Below are positions 1-9,404 of a stretch of 39,734 bases of DNA, in pieces. This stretch comes from an uncultured Clostridia bacterium (GTDB lineage Bacteria; Bacillota; Clostridia; TANB77; CAG-508): positions 1 through 39,734 of the forward strand of contig CANQCT010000010.1 in the NCBI GenBank assembly GCA_947589835.1. Reading direction: 5' to 3'. Position 1 is the stretch's first letter, and each line of letters begins with the position of its first letter. Below the pieces are notes generated by a model, which saw nothing but the letters and a program-made list of their open reading frames with translations, searched no databases and had not been told where the DNA came from. The position numbers and the translations under genes are program-made.

Positions 1-153
1 AAAAAGAGAAATCCTGGTTATCCTTTAGATTCTATGTCAATTATGCCAGAGTGTAATAAGTATTTTGTAGATTTAACGAAAGAAGATAGAAATAAAGATA
101 AACAAAACTATAATGAAGATGATGTAATTAAGTTTATTATAAATAATGTATAA
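1..153 (+). CDS. C-terminal end of an unidentified CDS (runs off the left edge)
   Basis: Open frame 1 from base 1 to TAA at 151-153 (…YPLDSMSIMPECNKYFVDLTKEDR…FIINNV*), directly abutting the next ATG at 154. Confidence 0.6.
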   Translation, partial: KKRNPGYPLDSMSIMPECNKYFVDLTKEDRNKDKQNYNEDDVIKFIINNV

Positions 154-831
154 ATGGGAGAAATAAATTTGAAATTAGAAGATTTAAAACCAAAATATGA
201 TAAATTACAGAAAAAATATGGAGCAAAAGAATTAGATTCAATTTATAATGGAGGATGCACAGAAAATCCAGATATATGTTTTGTATTTATGAATCCAACT
301 GGAAAAAATATAGCATCATCTAAAAAATGGAAAGGCATAAAATCTCCATGGATAGGAACGAAGAATATTTGGGACTTGTTCTTTAAATTAAATTTAATGA
401 ATGAAAAAATATATAAAAATATAAAAGAAATTAAAGCAAATGAGTGGACGGAAGAATTTGCAGAAGAAGTATATGATGATGTAAGAAAACATAAATATTT
501 TATAACTAATCTAGGGAAATGCACGCAAATAGATGCAAGAGAACTTCCTAATAGTGTATATGAAGAATATTTAGATTTACTAAAACAAGAGATAGAAATT
601 ATAAAACCAAAAGTAGTAGTTTTATTTGGAAATCAAGTTAGTTCAATAGTATTAAATAAGAAAATATCAGTATCACAATGTAGAAAGCAATTATTTATAA
701 ATAAAATTAAAGATAATGAATATAAATTTTATTCTGTATATTATCCAGTAGGAAACGGAAGATTTAATATTGATAAATCAATTGAAGACATAAACTGGAT
801 TATAAAAAATGAAATTAGTAAAGAAGCGTAA
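154..831 (+). CDS. Uracil-DNA glycosylase-superfamily protein
   Basis: 225-aa ORF with CFVFMNPTG…SPWIGTKNIWDLF and VVVLFGNQVSS…YYPVGNGRFN, typical of UDG-like fold proteins. Confidence 0.7.
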   Translation: MGEINLKLEDLKPKYDKLQKKYGAKELDSIYNGGCTENPDICFVFMNPTGKNIASSKKWKGIKSPWIGTKNIWDLFFKLNLMNEKIYKNIKEIKANEWTEEFAEEVYDDVRKHKYFITNLGKCTQIDARELPNSVYEEYLDLLKQEIEIIKPKVVVLFGNQVSSIVLNKKISVSQCRKQLFINKIKDNEYKFYSVYYPVGNGRFNIDKSIEDINWIIKNEISKEA

Positions 832-866
832 TAAGATAAGCTAATAGAAGAAAAAAAGTATAATAT

Positions 867-893
867 AAAATCTCTCTGTATTAGAGGGATTTT
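867..893 (+). terminator. Probable intrinsic terminator hairpin
   Basis: AAAATCTCTCTGTATTAGAGGGATTTT imperfect stem-loop downstream of the UDG ORF. Confidence 0.5.
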
Positions 894-1042
894 AAAGCGT
901 TTATAAACGAACTAACCACATTTAATGTTTCAATAAATTTTTACAAATTTTGCTAAAAAGATTGAATAATTTTTAAATACATGATACAATACAAATGTTC
1001 GCATAAATATAATTTTAAATGATATATTGTGAGGTGATATAC

Positions 1043-1132
1043 TTGAGATATTTTATAGCAGATACACATTTTAACCATGAAAATATAATTAAATATTGTA
1101 ATAGACCATTTAATAGTCATTTTAAAAAATGA
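1043..1132 (+). pseudogene. Truncated metallophosphoesterase (5' fragment only)
   Basis: TTG start, LRYFIADTHFNHENIIKYCNRPFNSHFKK*; the DTHFNHENII motif is the N-terminus of calcineurin-like phosphoesterases, but the frame stops after 29 codons. Confidence 0.65.
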
Positions 1133-1173
1133 AGTTTTTTAATTGATAATATTAATAAATAGGGGGAAAATAG

Positions 1174-2217
1174 TTGATAGATAATAATAGTGAGAAAAAT
1201 AAAAATTTAATAATACGAAGTAGTTCTGCTGAATTTTTGATATTTGAACAACAAAAAAAAGAAAAAGGAATTGAAGTTAGATTCGAAGAAGGAGATTTAT
1301 GGCTAACTCAAAAAGCCATGGGAGAATTGTATAATTGTACTTCTGATAATGTAGGATTACATTTAAAGAACATATATAAAGATTTTGAATTAGACCCAAA
1401 ATTAACTACCGAGGAATTCTCGGTAGTTCAAAAAGAAGGAAATAGAGAAATAAAGAGAAATGTTAAATATTATAATTTAGATGCAGTTATATCTGTTGGT
1501 TACAGAGTAAATTCGGACAGAGCAATTCAATTTAGAAGATGGGCAACAAATGTATTAAAACAATTTGCTAAAAAAGGATATATAATAGATAAAAAAAGAA
1601 TGGAAAATGGAACATTTTTTGATGAAGATTATTTTGAAGAATTACTTGCAGAAATTAGAGAAATACGATTAAGTGAAAGAAAATTTTATCAAAAAATAAC
1701 AGATATATATGCAACAGCAATTGATTATGATAGTAAATCTCCAATAACTATAAACTTCTTTAAAAAAGTTCAAAATAAGATGCATTATGCAGTATCACAT
1801 CAAACAGCTGCAGAAATAATTTATAATAGAGCAAATAGCGAAAAAGAACATATGGGATTAACTTCATGGAAACATTCTCCAAATGGAAAAATTTTAGAAA
1901 CAGATGTGGTAATTGCTAAAAATTATTTAAGCAAAGAAGAATTAGAAGATTTAGAAAGAATAGTAAATGCTTTTTTAGATTTAGCAGAAGGTAGAGCAAA
2001 AAAAAATATTCCAATGACTATGGAAGATTGGGATAATAGAATAGATAAATATTTATTAGCAGATGATAGAGATATATTAAAAGATGCAGGAAAGATATCA
2101 CACGAAATAGCTGAAGAAAAAGCACTAACTGAATTTGAAAAATATAGGATAAAACAAGATAGATTCTATCAATCTGATTTTGACAAATTATTATTAGAAA
2201 CTGAAAATAAAGATTAG
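1174..2217 (+). CDS. RhuM family protein (virulence RhuM)
   Basis: 347-aa ORF with WLTQKAMGELYNCTSDNVGLHLKNIY…NREIKRNVKYYNLDAVISVGYRVNSDRAIQFRRWATNVLKQF, the characteristic RhuM core; TTG start after AGGGGG. Confidence 0.9.
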   Translation: MIDNNSEKNKNLIIRSSSAEFLIFEQQKKEKGIEVRFEEGDLWLTQKAMGELYNCTSDNVGLHLKNIYKDFELDPKLTTEEFSVVQKEGNREIKRNVKYYNLDAVISVGYRVNSDRAIQFRRWATNVLKQFAKKGYIIDKKRMENGTFFDEDYFEELLAEIREIRLSERKFYQKITDIYATAIDYDSKSPITINFFKKVQNKMHYAVSHQTAAEIIYNRANSEKEHMGLTSWKHSPNGKILETDVVIAKNYLSKEELEDLERIVNAFLDLAEGRAKKNIPMTMEDWDNRIDKYLLADDRDILKDAGKISHEIAEEKALTEFEKYRIKQDRFYQSDFDKLLLETENKD

Positions 2218-2276
2218 ATGTTTCAAAAAGATGTTATAATTTAGAAGAACATTGAAATATAGAATATTATATTTAA

Positions 2277-2387
2277 TTGCAAATAAATGCTAATTTTGGG
2301 CATACTACTCCAATTTTTACTTTTCCTATAGGAGGATATGCAAAAATAAAAGTAGATGAAGAAATAAAAATTGAAATAAGAGATTAA
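2277..2387 (+). pseudogene. C-terminal remnant of S66-type LD-carboxypeptidase
   Basis: LQINANFGHTTPIFTFPIGGYAKIKVDEEIKIEIRD*; resembles the conserved C-terminal 'NxxFGHT.P..T.PIG' segment of S66 peptidases; no N-terminal part present. Confidence 0.5.
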
Positions 2388-2419
2388 TAATATCACATAA
2401 AAATATATAGGAGTAAATA

Positions 2420-2653
2420 ATGTATAATACAATAATATTTGATTTAGATGATACACTTACTGATGATTGCGCAAATATAAGAGAAGCTTTTAAAATAGTT
2501 TTAGAGTATAAAAAAGAAGCTTACACTGATGAAAAATTTGAAGATTTTTATAGTATAGATAAAAAAACATGGAGAGATAGAGCAGATGGAAAATTAATGA
2601 CACCGTATGAAGATGATATAGAGAAAAAAGCAGAATGGTATAAAAATAGATAA
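2420..2653 (+). pseudogene. Truncated HAD-family hydrolase (N-terminal part)
   Basis: MYNTIIFDLDDTLTDDCANIREAF… HAD motif I and start of cap domain; stop after 77 aa, no motifs II-IV. Confidence 0.7.
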
Positions 2654-2675
2654 TAAAAAATAAATGGAGAAAAAT

Positions 2676-3960
2676 ATGCAAACTATAAAAGAAACAAAAG
2701 AAATAAGAAGAAATAACGCAAAGCTTTATCCAATATATAAAATGTTTTCATGGGATTTGTTATTTTTTTTACTCAATAGAATTTCTATTTTATACAATTG
2801 CTAAAAAAATAACAGCTTCAGAAATACTTATAATAAATGGTTTTTACTTACTATCAAAAATAATAATGCAAATACCATCTGTTACAATCACTGATTTCTT
2901 TGGAAAAAGAAACAGTATTATATTAGGAAATACACTACTAATTATATATATGTTAATATTATTATATTTTCCAGGTGCAATTAGTGTAATTATAGCAAAT
3001 TTATTCTTTGCTTTAGGATATGATATAAAAACAATTGCAGAATCTAATTTGCTATATGATTCTGTTGCAACAAGAGGAGGAGAAGGATTATATTCCAAGC
3101 TAGATGCCAGAGGTGGAAGTTTATATTATATATTAGATGGTGTAGCCTCACTTACAGCAGGATATCTATTTGTAGTTAATAATTATTTGCCAATGTATAT
3201 TTGCTTAGGCTTTATAATAATTTCTACAATATTATCATTTAAATTTAAGGAAGTATATGAAGTAAAAATTAAAAATAAATACAATAAAAAATTTTTAAAT
3301 ACATTAAAAGATTATAGAAAAGACTTGAAAACTTCTTTCAAATTCATATTAAAATCAAGAAGGATGAAAGCTTTTATATTATTTCAAATAGTATTATATA
3401 GTACAATAGAAATAATAAATACATATAATAGTGATTTATTGATTAGCATAGGAATAAAAGAAGAACAGTTTTCTATGATAATTGCTATTCTTACTTTGAT
3501 AGCAGGAATTTCACTTACACTAAAAAGGCCAATAGAAAGAAAATTTAAAAATAGAACTCTATCTTTTATATCATTACCATATATAGGAGCATGTGTAATT
3601 ATAGGAATTATTTCAAGTTTATGGAAAACTAATGCAATTATACCAATTATACTAGTAATGCTTGTTATACAAAAAATATGTGCTTCATTATGGTATATAT
3701 TAGAAAGTAAATATATAAAGAACTTTACAACTGAGGAAAATAGAAATAAAATTACTTTTACTTATGAATTCATTGGAAGTATTGTAGCAAGCATATTCTC
3801 AATTTTAGGTGGTATATTACTAGATTTAGTAAGTGTTCAGCATGCATTTGTTATAGTAGGATTATCATCATTGGCTAGTATGGTATTAGTTTTAGATTAT
3901 ATGCGAACAAGATTTGGATTAAAACCAGAAGAGTATAAAAAAGAAGATATAGAATTTTGA
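2676..3960 (+). CDS. MFS transporter, frameshifted near the N-terminus
   Basis: ORF 2866-3960 is MFS-like; the 5' part (ATG 2676, MQTIKETKEIRRNNAKLYPIYKMFSWDLLF) is in another frame and joins if one T of the T8 run at 2763-2770 is removed (…FYSIEFLFYTIAKKITASEILIINGFYLLSKIIMQIPS…). Confidence 0.8.
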
Positions 3961-3986
3961 AAAGGTTGCATTTTTTGCAACCTTTT
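3960..3986. terminator. Bidirectional intrinsic terminator
   Basis: AAAAGGTTGCATTTTTTGCAACCTTTT, 11-bp perfect stem between convergent genes. Confidence 0.85.
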
Positions 3987-3990
3987 CCCA

Positions 3991-4239
3991 TTAATTATTT
4001 GAAGCAAATTTTTGCTTTACTGTATCAATTTTAGTTTGTTCTACATTTTGAGTTTTATACCAGCCTTTTTCAGCCATTAAATTATACAGTTTATTTTGAA
4101 TGTCAAGAGAAGTATTTAAAGCATCTTTAAAAGCAGTATGAACATCAGCTGTGGTAGACTCTATACTACCATGAAGATATAAATCGCATACTCCTTTTAT
4201 AATTAAAAGTTCTTTTTCCATTATGTCCTTATCTTCCAT
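3991..4239 (-). CDS. Spore coat protein, CotF-like
   Basis: 82 aa, MEKELLIIKGVCDLYLHGSIESTTADVHTAFKDALNTSLDIQNKLYNLMAEKGWYKTQNVE; CotF/Coat_F-like pattern. Confidence 0.75.
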   Translation of the reverse strand: MEDKDIMEKELLIIKGVCDLYLHGSIESTTADVHTAFKDALNTSLDIQNKLYNLMAEKGWYKTQNVEQTKIDTVKQKFASNN

Positions 4240-4252
4240 AAAGTTTTACCTC

Positions 4253-4438
4253 CTATAATAAATTTAAAAATTTGTTAAATAATTCAGTATGTTTTGTTTC
4301 TAACTGTTTAATGTATTCTGCTAAGGTTACATCTTTTAATTGTTCAGATGTTTTTTTACAGCACGATTTCATAAAATTTTCGTGCCCTAAAGCATCTTCA
4401 ATGTACAAAAGTTCTTTATTTGTCATAAATATCACCAC
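4253..4438 (-). CDS. Small spore-coat/ferritin-like partner of CotF
   Basis: MTNKELLYIEDALGHENFMKSCCKKTSEQLKDVTLAEYIKQLETKHTELFNKFLNLL, paired with the CotF-like gene; start may be the internal ATG after MVIF. Confidence 0.6.
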   Translation of the reverse strand: MVIFMTNKELLYIEDALGHENFMKSCCKKTSEQLKDVTLAEYIKQLETKHTELFNKFLNLL

Positions 4439-4515
4439 CTAGTAAAATTATTTCCAGAAAAAAGAAACTTATACAAATAAAAAAATGTTTTTATTTAATC
4501 TTATGTCATAATTGG

Positions 4516-4544
4516 TTGAAAAACAATTTCAATTATGATATTAT
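4516..4544 (+). promoter_or_regulatory. Candidate sigma-A promoter for the ABC exporter/teichoic acid operon
   Basis: TTGAAA (4516-4521), 17-nt spacer, TATTAT (4539-4544). Confidence 0.55.
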
Positions 4545-4616
4545 AGGGAAAGCAAATAAACCTAAAAAAAATTTAAATGTAAAATGCAAAAAAATGCATT
4601 AAAGGAGAAGAAACGA

Positions 4617-5424
4617 ATGATATTAATAGATATAATAAAAGAACATATTACATACTGGCATCAAATATTAAAACTTGCCAAAGCAGATTTAGTTAAAACT
4701 TATAGAGGTGCAGCACTTGGCTGGTCGTGGGCTATTATTAAGCCTGCTGTTACTATTTTTGTATATTGGTTTACATTTGAAATAGGGCTAAGAGCAGGAA
4801 AACCTGTTAACCGGCTATCCATTCTTTTTGTGGCTAATTGCGGGCGTAATACCTTGGTTTTATATGAGTGATATGCTTACAAGTGGTACAGATACAATTA
4901 GAAAATATAGTTATTTAGTAACTAAAATGAAATTCCCAGTATCCACAATACCTACATTTGTTAGTATTTCCAAGTTTTGGATATGCCTTGCTTTAATACT
5001 TATAATGATTGTTATATTTATATGTATGGGCTTTCCACCTACAATTTATATAATACAAATGCCATTTTACTTGCTACTTATGTTTATATTTTTTACTATA
5101 TGGAGTTTATTCTCATCACTTTTAACATCTATGAGTAAGGACTTCGGAAACTTAGTAAAATCTATGGTTACAGCTGTATTCTGGCTTTCAGGTATAATAT
5201 GGAATCCAGATACAATAAAAATTGGCTGGGTAAAAAAACTTTTAAATATAAACCCAGTAACATATTTAACAAATGGTTTTAGAAATTGCTTTATAAATAA
5301 TATATGGTTTTGGGAACAGCCAAAAAGATTATTATATTTTGTTATTATAACGGTTATATTGTTAGCATTTACTATTTGGGCATATAAAAAGTTAAGAAAA
5401 GAAATTCCAGATGTATTAATTTAA
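4617..5424 (+). CDS. ABC-2 type permease, polysaccharide/teichoic acid exporter (TagG-like), frameshifted
   Basis: ATG 4617 after AAGGAGAAG; ORFs 4584-4871 and 4828-5424 form one TagG/RfbA-like permease if one C of CC at 4811-4812 is removed (…GKPVNGYPFFLWLIAGVIPWFYMSDM…). Confidence 0.85.
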
Positions 5425-5540
5425 AGCCAAAAAGCTAACTGCAATTAATTTTGCTTGTTCTGAGGAAGAAAATATAGTTTGAAAGAATATAAATTATTAT
5501 GTGTGCCTTTGAGCAAAGCAAGAAAGGAACAGAATTTAAA

Positions 5541-6278
5541 ATGAAAGAACAAAAAGATGTTGTGATTAAATTTGATCATGTAACTAAAATGTATAAATTA
5601 TTTAAAAATGATAAAAGAAGGCTTTTATATACTTTTTGCAAAAAAATAAAATTTATAGAAAAAAGGGCTGTTAATGATGTTTCTTTTGAAATAAAAAGAG
5701 GCGAGGCTGTAGCCTTGTTTGGCAGAAACGGTGCAGGAAAATCTACTATTTTAAAAATGATTACAGGTGTATGTTTTCCAACAGAAGGAGAAATTACGGT
5801 AAAAGGTAGAGTTAGTGCACTTCTTGAGTTAACATCTGGTTTTGACCCTGAATTTACAGGAAGAGAAAACATTTACTTAAAAGGCCAGCTTTTAGGACTA
5901 AAAGATAAAGAAATAAGTGAGCTTGAGCAAGAAATAATAGATTTTGCTGAAATAGGAGAATACATAGATCAACCAGTAAGAACTTATTCAAGTGGTATGA
6001 AGGCAAGACTTGGCTTTTCAATAAATGTTAATATAAATCCAGAAATATTAATAGTAGATGAAGCTTTAAGTGTTGGAGATGAAGAGTTTAAACGTAAATG
6101 TGTAAAAAAGGTAAATGAAATTGTAAGCAAAGAAAATGTAACTCTTTTATTTGTAACACACGCAACAGGTGTAGCAAAAGAATTTTGCCATAGAGGTATG
6201 GTAATGGAAAAAGGACAAGTTACATTTGATGGAGATATACAAGAAGCTGTTGATGTTTATGATAATTCGTTAAAATAA
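5541..6278 (+). CDS. ABC transporter ATP-binding protein, polysaccharide/teichoic acid export (TagH-like)
   Basis: Walker A GRNGAGKS, signature YSSGMKARLGFS, Walker B ILIVDEALSVGD; better RBS-supported start at ATG 5541 than the ORF-track start 5499. Confidence 0.9.
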   Translation: MKEQKDVVIKFDHVTKMYKLFKNDKRRLLYTFCKKIKFIEKRAVNDVSFEIKRGEAVALFGRNGAGKSTILKMITGVCFPTEGEITVKGRVSALLELTSGFDPEFTGRENIYLKGQLLGLKDKEISELEQEIIDFAEIGEYIDQPVRTYSSGMKARLGFSINVNINPEILIVDEALSVGDEEFKRKCVKKVNEIVSKENVTLLFVTHATGVAKEFCHRGMVMEKGQVTFDGDIQEAVDVYDNSLK

Positions 6279-6323
6279 CATTCTAAACTTACTAAAAAAT
6301 TTAATAATAGGAGGAAAAAAAAT

Positions 6324-7037
6324 ATGAATTTTGCAGGAATACTTGCCGGAGGCAGTGGTACCAGAATGGGAAAAACAGATTTACCAAAACAATTTTTAAT
6401 GTTAGGACAAAAACCAATTATTATTCACACAATAGAGCAATTTTTAATAGCACCATCAATTGATGAAATTATTGTTGCTGTTCCAGAAAATTGGGTAAGC
6501 TATACAGAAGATATTATATATAAATATTGCAGTGATACTAGAATTCACGTTATTAAAGGTGGAGCTTCTAGAAACGAAACAGTTATGAATGTTTGCAAAT
6601 ATATTAATGAAAATTATAAAAATGATAATAATATAGTAGTAACACACGATGCAGTAAGACCATTTGTTACACAAAGAATTATAGAAGATAATGTTGAGCA
6701 ATGCAAAAAATATGGTGCAACAGATACTATAATTCCTGCAGTAGATACCATTGTAGAATCAAAAGATGGAAATGTTCTTTCAAACATACCTGTTAGAAGC
6801 CAAATGTATCAAGGGCAAACTCCACAAAGTTTTAATGTAAGTGAATTTATAAAAACTTATGAAGCTTTAACAGAAGAAGAAAAAGAAATTTTAACAGATG
6901 CCTGCAAAGTGTATATATTAAAAGAAAAACCAGTAGGAATAGTTATTGGTGAAAACTACAATATGAAGGTAACAACTAAATATGATTTAAAAATGGCCAA
7001 TTTAATGCTTAACAATTTAAAAGATGGAGAAGAGTAA
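6324..7037 (+). CDS. tarI: D-ribitol-5-phosphate cytidylyltransferase (TarI-like; IspD superfamily)
   Basis: AGILAGGSGTRMGKTDLPKQFLMLG…VVTHDAVRPFV; immediately followed by a TarJ-like dehydrogenase, favouring TarI over IspD. Confidence 0.85.
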   Translation: MNFAGILAGGSGTRMGKTDLPKQFLMLGQKPIIIHTIEQFLIAPSIDEIIVAVPENWVSYTEDIIYKYCSDTRIHVIKGGASRNETVMNVCKYINENYKNDNNIVVTHDAVRPFVTQRIIEDNVEQCKKYGATDTIIPAVDTIVESKDGNVLSNIPVRSQMYQGQTPQSFNVSEFIKTYEALTEEEKEILTDACKVYILKEKPVGIVIGENYNMKVTTKYDLKMANLMLNNLKDGEE

Positions 7038-7039
7038 AT

Positions 7040-8056
7040 ATGATAAATGAAATTGTAAAATTAGTATCTCCTAAAAATATAGAAACTTTTTTTAAAGATG
7101 AGCAATATGCAGATAATATGGTAATTGTAAGACCAACATATTTATCAATTTGCGCAGCAGATCAACGCTACTATCAAGGAAAAAGAAAAAAAGAAGTTTT
7201 AGATAAAAAATTGCCACTTGGACTTATACATGAGGCAGTTGGACAAGTTGTTTATGACAAAAAAGGAGAATACAAACGAGGTGAAAAGGTAGTATTAATA
7301 CCAAACACACCTGTTGAAAAAGATGATATAATTCATGAAAATTATTTAAGAAGTTCTAAATTCCGTTCAAGTTCAGCAGACGGATTTATGCAAAATGTAG
7401 TTTATATGGATAGAGATAGAATTATTCCAATACGAAATATTGAAGAAAATGTAGGCTCACTTCTTGAACTTTGCAGTGTTTCCATAAGTGGAATAGAAAG
7501 CTTTTTAAGAAGAAGCCATAAAAGAAAAAATACAATAGGAGTATGGGGATGTGGAACTGTTGGCTATATTACCACTTTACTACTTAAAAGCTATTTTCCA
7601 GATAGCAAAATTGTTGTATTAGGAACAAGAATGGAAAAGCTTTCATACTTTTCTTTTGCAGATGAAGTTAAATTAATAACAGAGGTAGAACCAAACTTTC
7701 AAGTAGACCACGCTTTTGAATGTGTTGGAGGTAGCAAATCAGCAGAGGCTATAGAACAAATAATAGACCATATTAATCCAGAAGGTACAATTTCATTACT
7801 TGGAGTTTCTGAAGATCCTATTGGAATTAATACAAGAATGGTATTAGAAAAAGGTTTAGTTCTTGTAGGAAGTAGCAGAAGCGGTTATGAAGATTTTGAA
7901 AAAGCAGTAGAATTAGCACAAGACGGCCAAATACAAGCATATTTAAGTAATGTTATTTCAGAAGAAGTACAAATAAACCAATTAAATGACATAAATGATG
8001 CATTTGATAAAGACTTAAACAATGACTTTAAAACAGTAATGAAATGGAATTTTTAA
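7040..8056 (+). CDS. tarJ: Ribulose-5-phosphate reductase (TarJ-like zinc-type alcohol dehydrogenase)
   Basis: 338-aa MDR family protein (GVWGCGTVGYITTLLLK NAD-binding motif) directly after tarI. Confidence 0.85.
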   Translation: MINEIVKLVSPKNIETFFKDEQYADNMVIVRPTYLSICAADQRYYQGKRKKEVLDKKLPLGLIHEAVGQVVYDKKGEYKRGEKVVLIPNTPVEKDDIIHENYLRSSKFRSSSADGFMQNVVYMDRDRIIPIRNIEENVGSLLELCSVSISGIESFLRRSHKRKNTIGVWGCGTVGYITTLLLKSYFPDSKIVVLGTRMEKLSYFSFADEVKLITEVEPNFQVDHAFECVGGSKSAEAIEQIIDHINPEGTISLLGVSEDPIGINTRMVLEKGLVLVGSSRSGYEDFEKAVELAQDGQIQAYLSNVISEEVQINQLNDINDAFDKDLNNDFKTVMKWNF

Positions 8057-8083
8057 ATAAAAAATAAAAGGAGCAAATAAGTA

Positions 8084-9253
8084 GTGAATGAATTTTTTCA
8101 AAAAGTAATTAGAAAAATAAATCAATTTATAATTATGATTTTGAATAGATTATTTATATTATTTTTACCATTAGTAAAAAATAGGGTACTTTTTATATCA
8201 GATGATAGAGCTACTCTTGGTGGAAACTTAAAAAGCGTTTACGACTTTTTACCAGATAAAGACTATGAAAAAGTTGTAATATTAAGAGCAAATAAAAAGG
8301 CAAAAACAAAGCTAAAAACTAAACTTAAAACAGTATATTATTTATCTACTTCTAAATATATACTTTTAGAAGATTTAGTTCAAGCTACATCATATATGAA
8401 AGTTAGAAAAAATCAAGAGTTAGTTCAATTATGGCATGGCCCAGGAGCATTTAAAAAATTTGGACATAGCAGAGAAAAAACAGATTTAAAAAGGATTCAT
8501 AAAGGCTACAAAAAATATACAAAAGCTATTACTAGTTCAGAAGCAATTAGGCCATGCTATGCAGAAGCCTTTGCAATTGACATTGAAAAGGTTCAAGCAA
8601 AAGGCTTTCCAAGAACAGATATGTTTTTTAATCAAGAATACATAAATTCTAAAAAAGCAGAATTACTAAAAAAATATCCATTTATTGCAAATAAAAAAGT
8701 AATTTTATTTGCCCCAACATATAGAGGTACACAGTATTATAACGCAGACTATGACTTAGAAAAATTAGATTTAGAAAAAATATATAATGAATTAAAAGAG
8801 CAAAACTATATTTTTATTTTTAAATGGCATCCTTTTATTTATAACAAAATATCTGCTAAAAAAGAAGGAACAGAAAAATTTAACAAATATAAAGAATACA
8901 AAGATTTTTATTATGACTTATCTGAAGAAAGAGATATTAATGACTTACTATTAATAACAGATATTTTAATAACAGATTACTCATCACTTATTTTTGACTA
9001 TGTTTTTACAAACAAACCTATAATATATTTTGCCTATGACTTAGAACTTTATGAAAATGATAGAGGTATGTACTTTCCATTTAAAGAATACGTATATGGC
9101 GAAGTTACAAAAACAAATGAAGAATTATTAAATGCTATACAAAATGCAAGTTTAGAAGAAGAAAAAAGAAAAATATTTAAAGAAAAATTTGTAGGAGCAT
9201 GTGACGGACATTCTACTGAAAAAACTTGCAATTGGGTGTTTAATAAACTTTAG
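8084..9253 (+). CDS. CDP-glycerol/ribitol glycerophosphotransferase family protein
   Basis: LVQLWHGPGAFKKFGHS…KVILFAPTYRGTQ…FKWHP…DILITDYSSLIFDYVFTNKPIIYFAYDLE; GTG start with AAGGAG upstream. Confidence 0.9.
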   Translation: MNEFFQKVIRKINQFIIMILNRLFILFLPLVKNRVLFISDDRATLGGNLKSVYDFLPDKDYEKVVILRANKKAKTKLKTKLKTVYYLSTSKYILLEDLVQATSYMKVRKNQELVQLWHGPGAFKKFGHSREKTDLKRIHKGYKKYTKAITSSEAIRPCYAEAFAIDIEKVQAKGFPRTDMFFNQEYINSKKAELLKKYPFIANKKVILFAPTYRGTQYYNADYDLEKLDLEKIYNELKEQNYIFIFKWHPFIYNKISAKKEGTEKFNKYKEYKDFYYDLSEERDINDLLLITDILITDYSSLIFDYVFTNKPIIYFAYDLELYENDRGMYFPFKEYVYGEVTKTNEELLNAIQNASLEEEKRKIFKEKFVGACDGHSTEKTCNWVFNKL

Positions 9254-9277
9254 TATTTTACAAAAAGCACAAATATG

Positions 9278-9384
9278 AACATAACAACCCTTAATATAAT
9301 TAAGAAATAAAGCTTGCTATTTTGATGAAAAATAAACATAATAACCATTATTAAGAAGTGAAGCTTGCTATTTTGAGGAAAATA
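9278..9384 (+). repeat. Imperfect tandem duplication, two units (57 and 50 nt)
   Basis: AACATAACAACC…ATTAAGAA…AAGCTTGCTATTTTGATGAAAAATA followed by AACATAATAACC…ATTAAGAA…AAGCTTGCTATTTTGAGGAAAATA. Confidence 0.8.
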
Positions 9385-9404
9385 GATTGATTTGGGAGGA
9401 GAAA

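Noticed and set aside
243-524. Antisense ORF 243-524 (-) and similar antisense ORFs (e.g. 2490-2681, 5576-5872, 6456-6701, 14000-14293, 26348-26770, 27152-27709, 31805-32092, 36543-36845, 38621-38902)
   Set aside because: Each lies opposite a well-supported coding frame, with no family match or plausible RBS; expected by chance in AT-rich shadow frames.
154-2217. Anti-phage defence island based on UDG-like + RhuM
   Set aside because: The two genes are ~340 nt apart with a terminator between them, and no known defence effector or nuclease partner is recognisable.
2241-2456. 71-aa minus-strand ORF (MYHLNQILLYYTLF…)
   Set aside because: Low-complexity Phe/Tyr/Ile translation of AT-rich DNA over gene relics; no RBS.
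6324-7037. IspD (isoprenoid pathway) assignment
   Set aside because: Same superfamily, but immediate linkage to a TarJ-like reductase and CDP-polyol transferases favours TarI.
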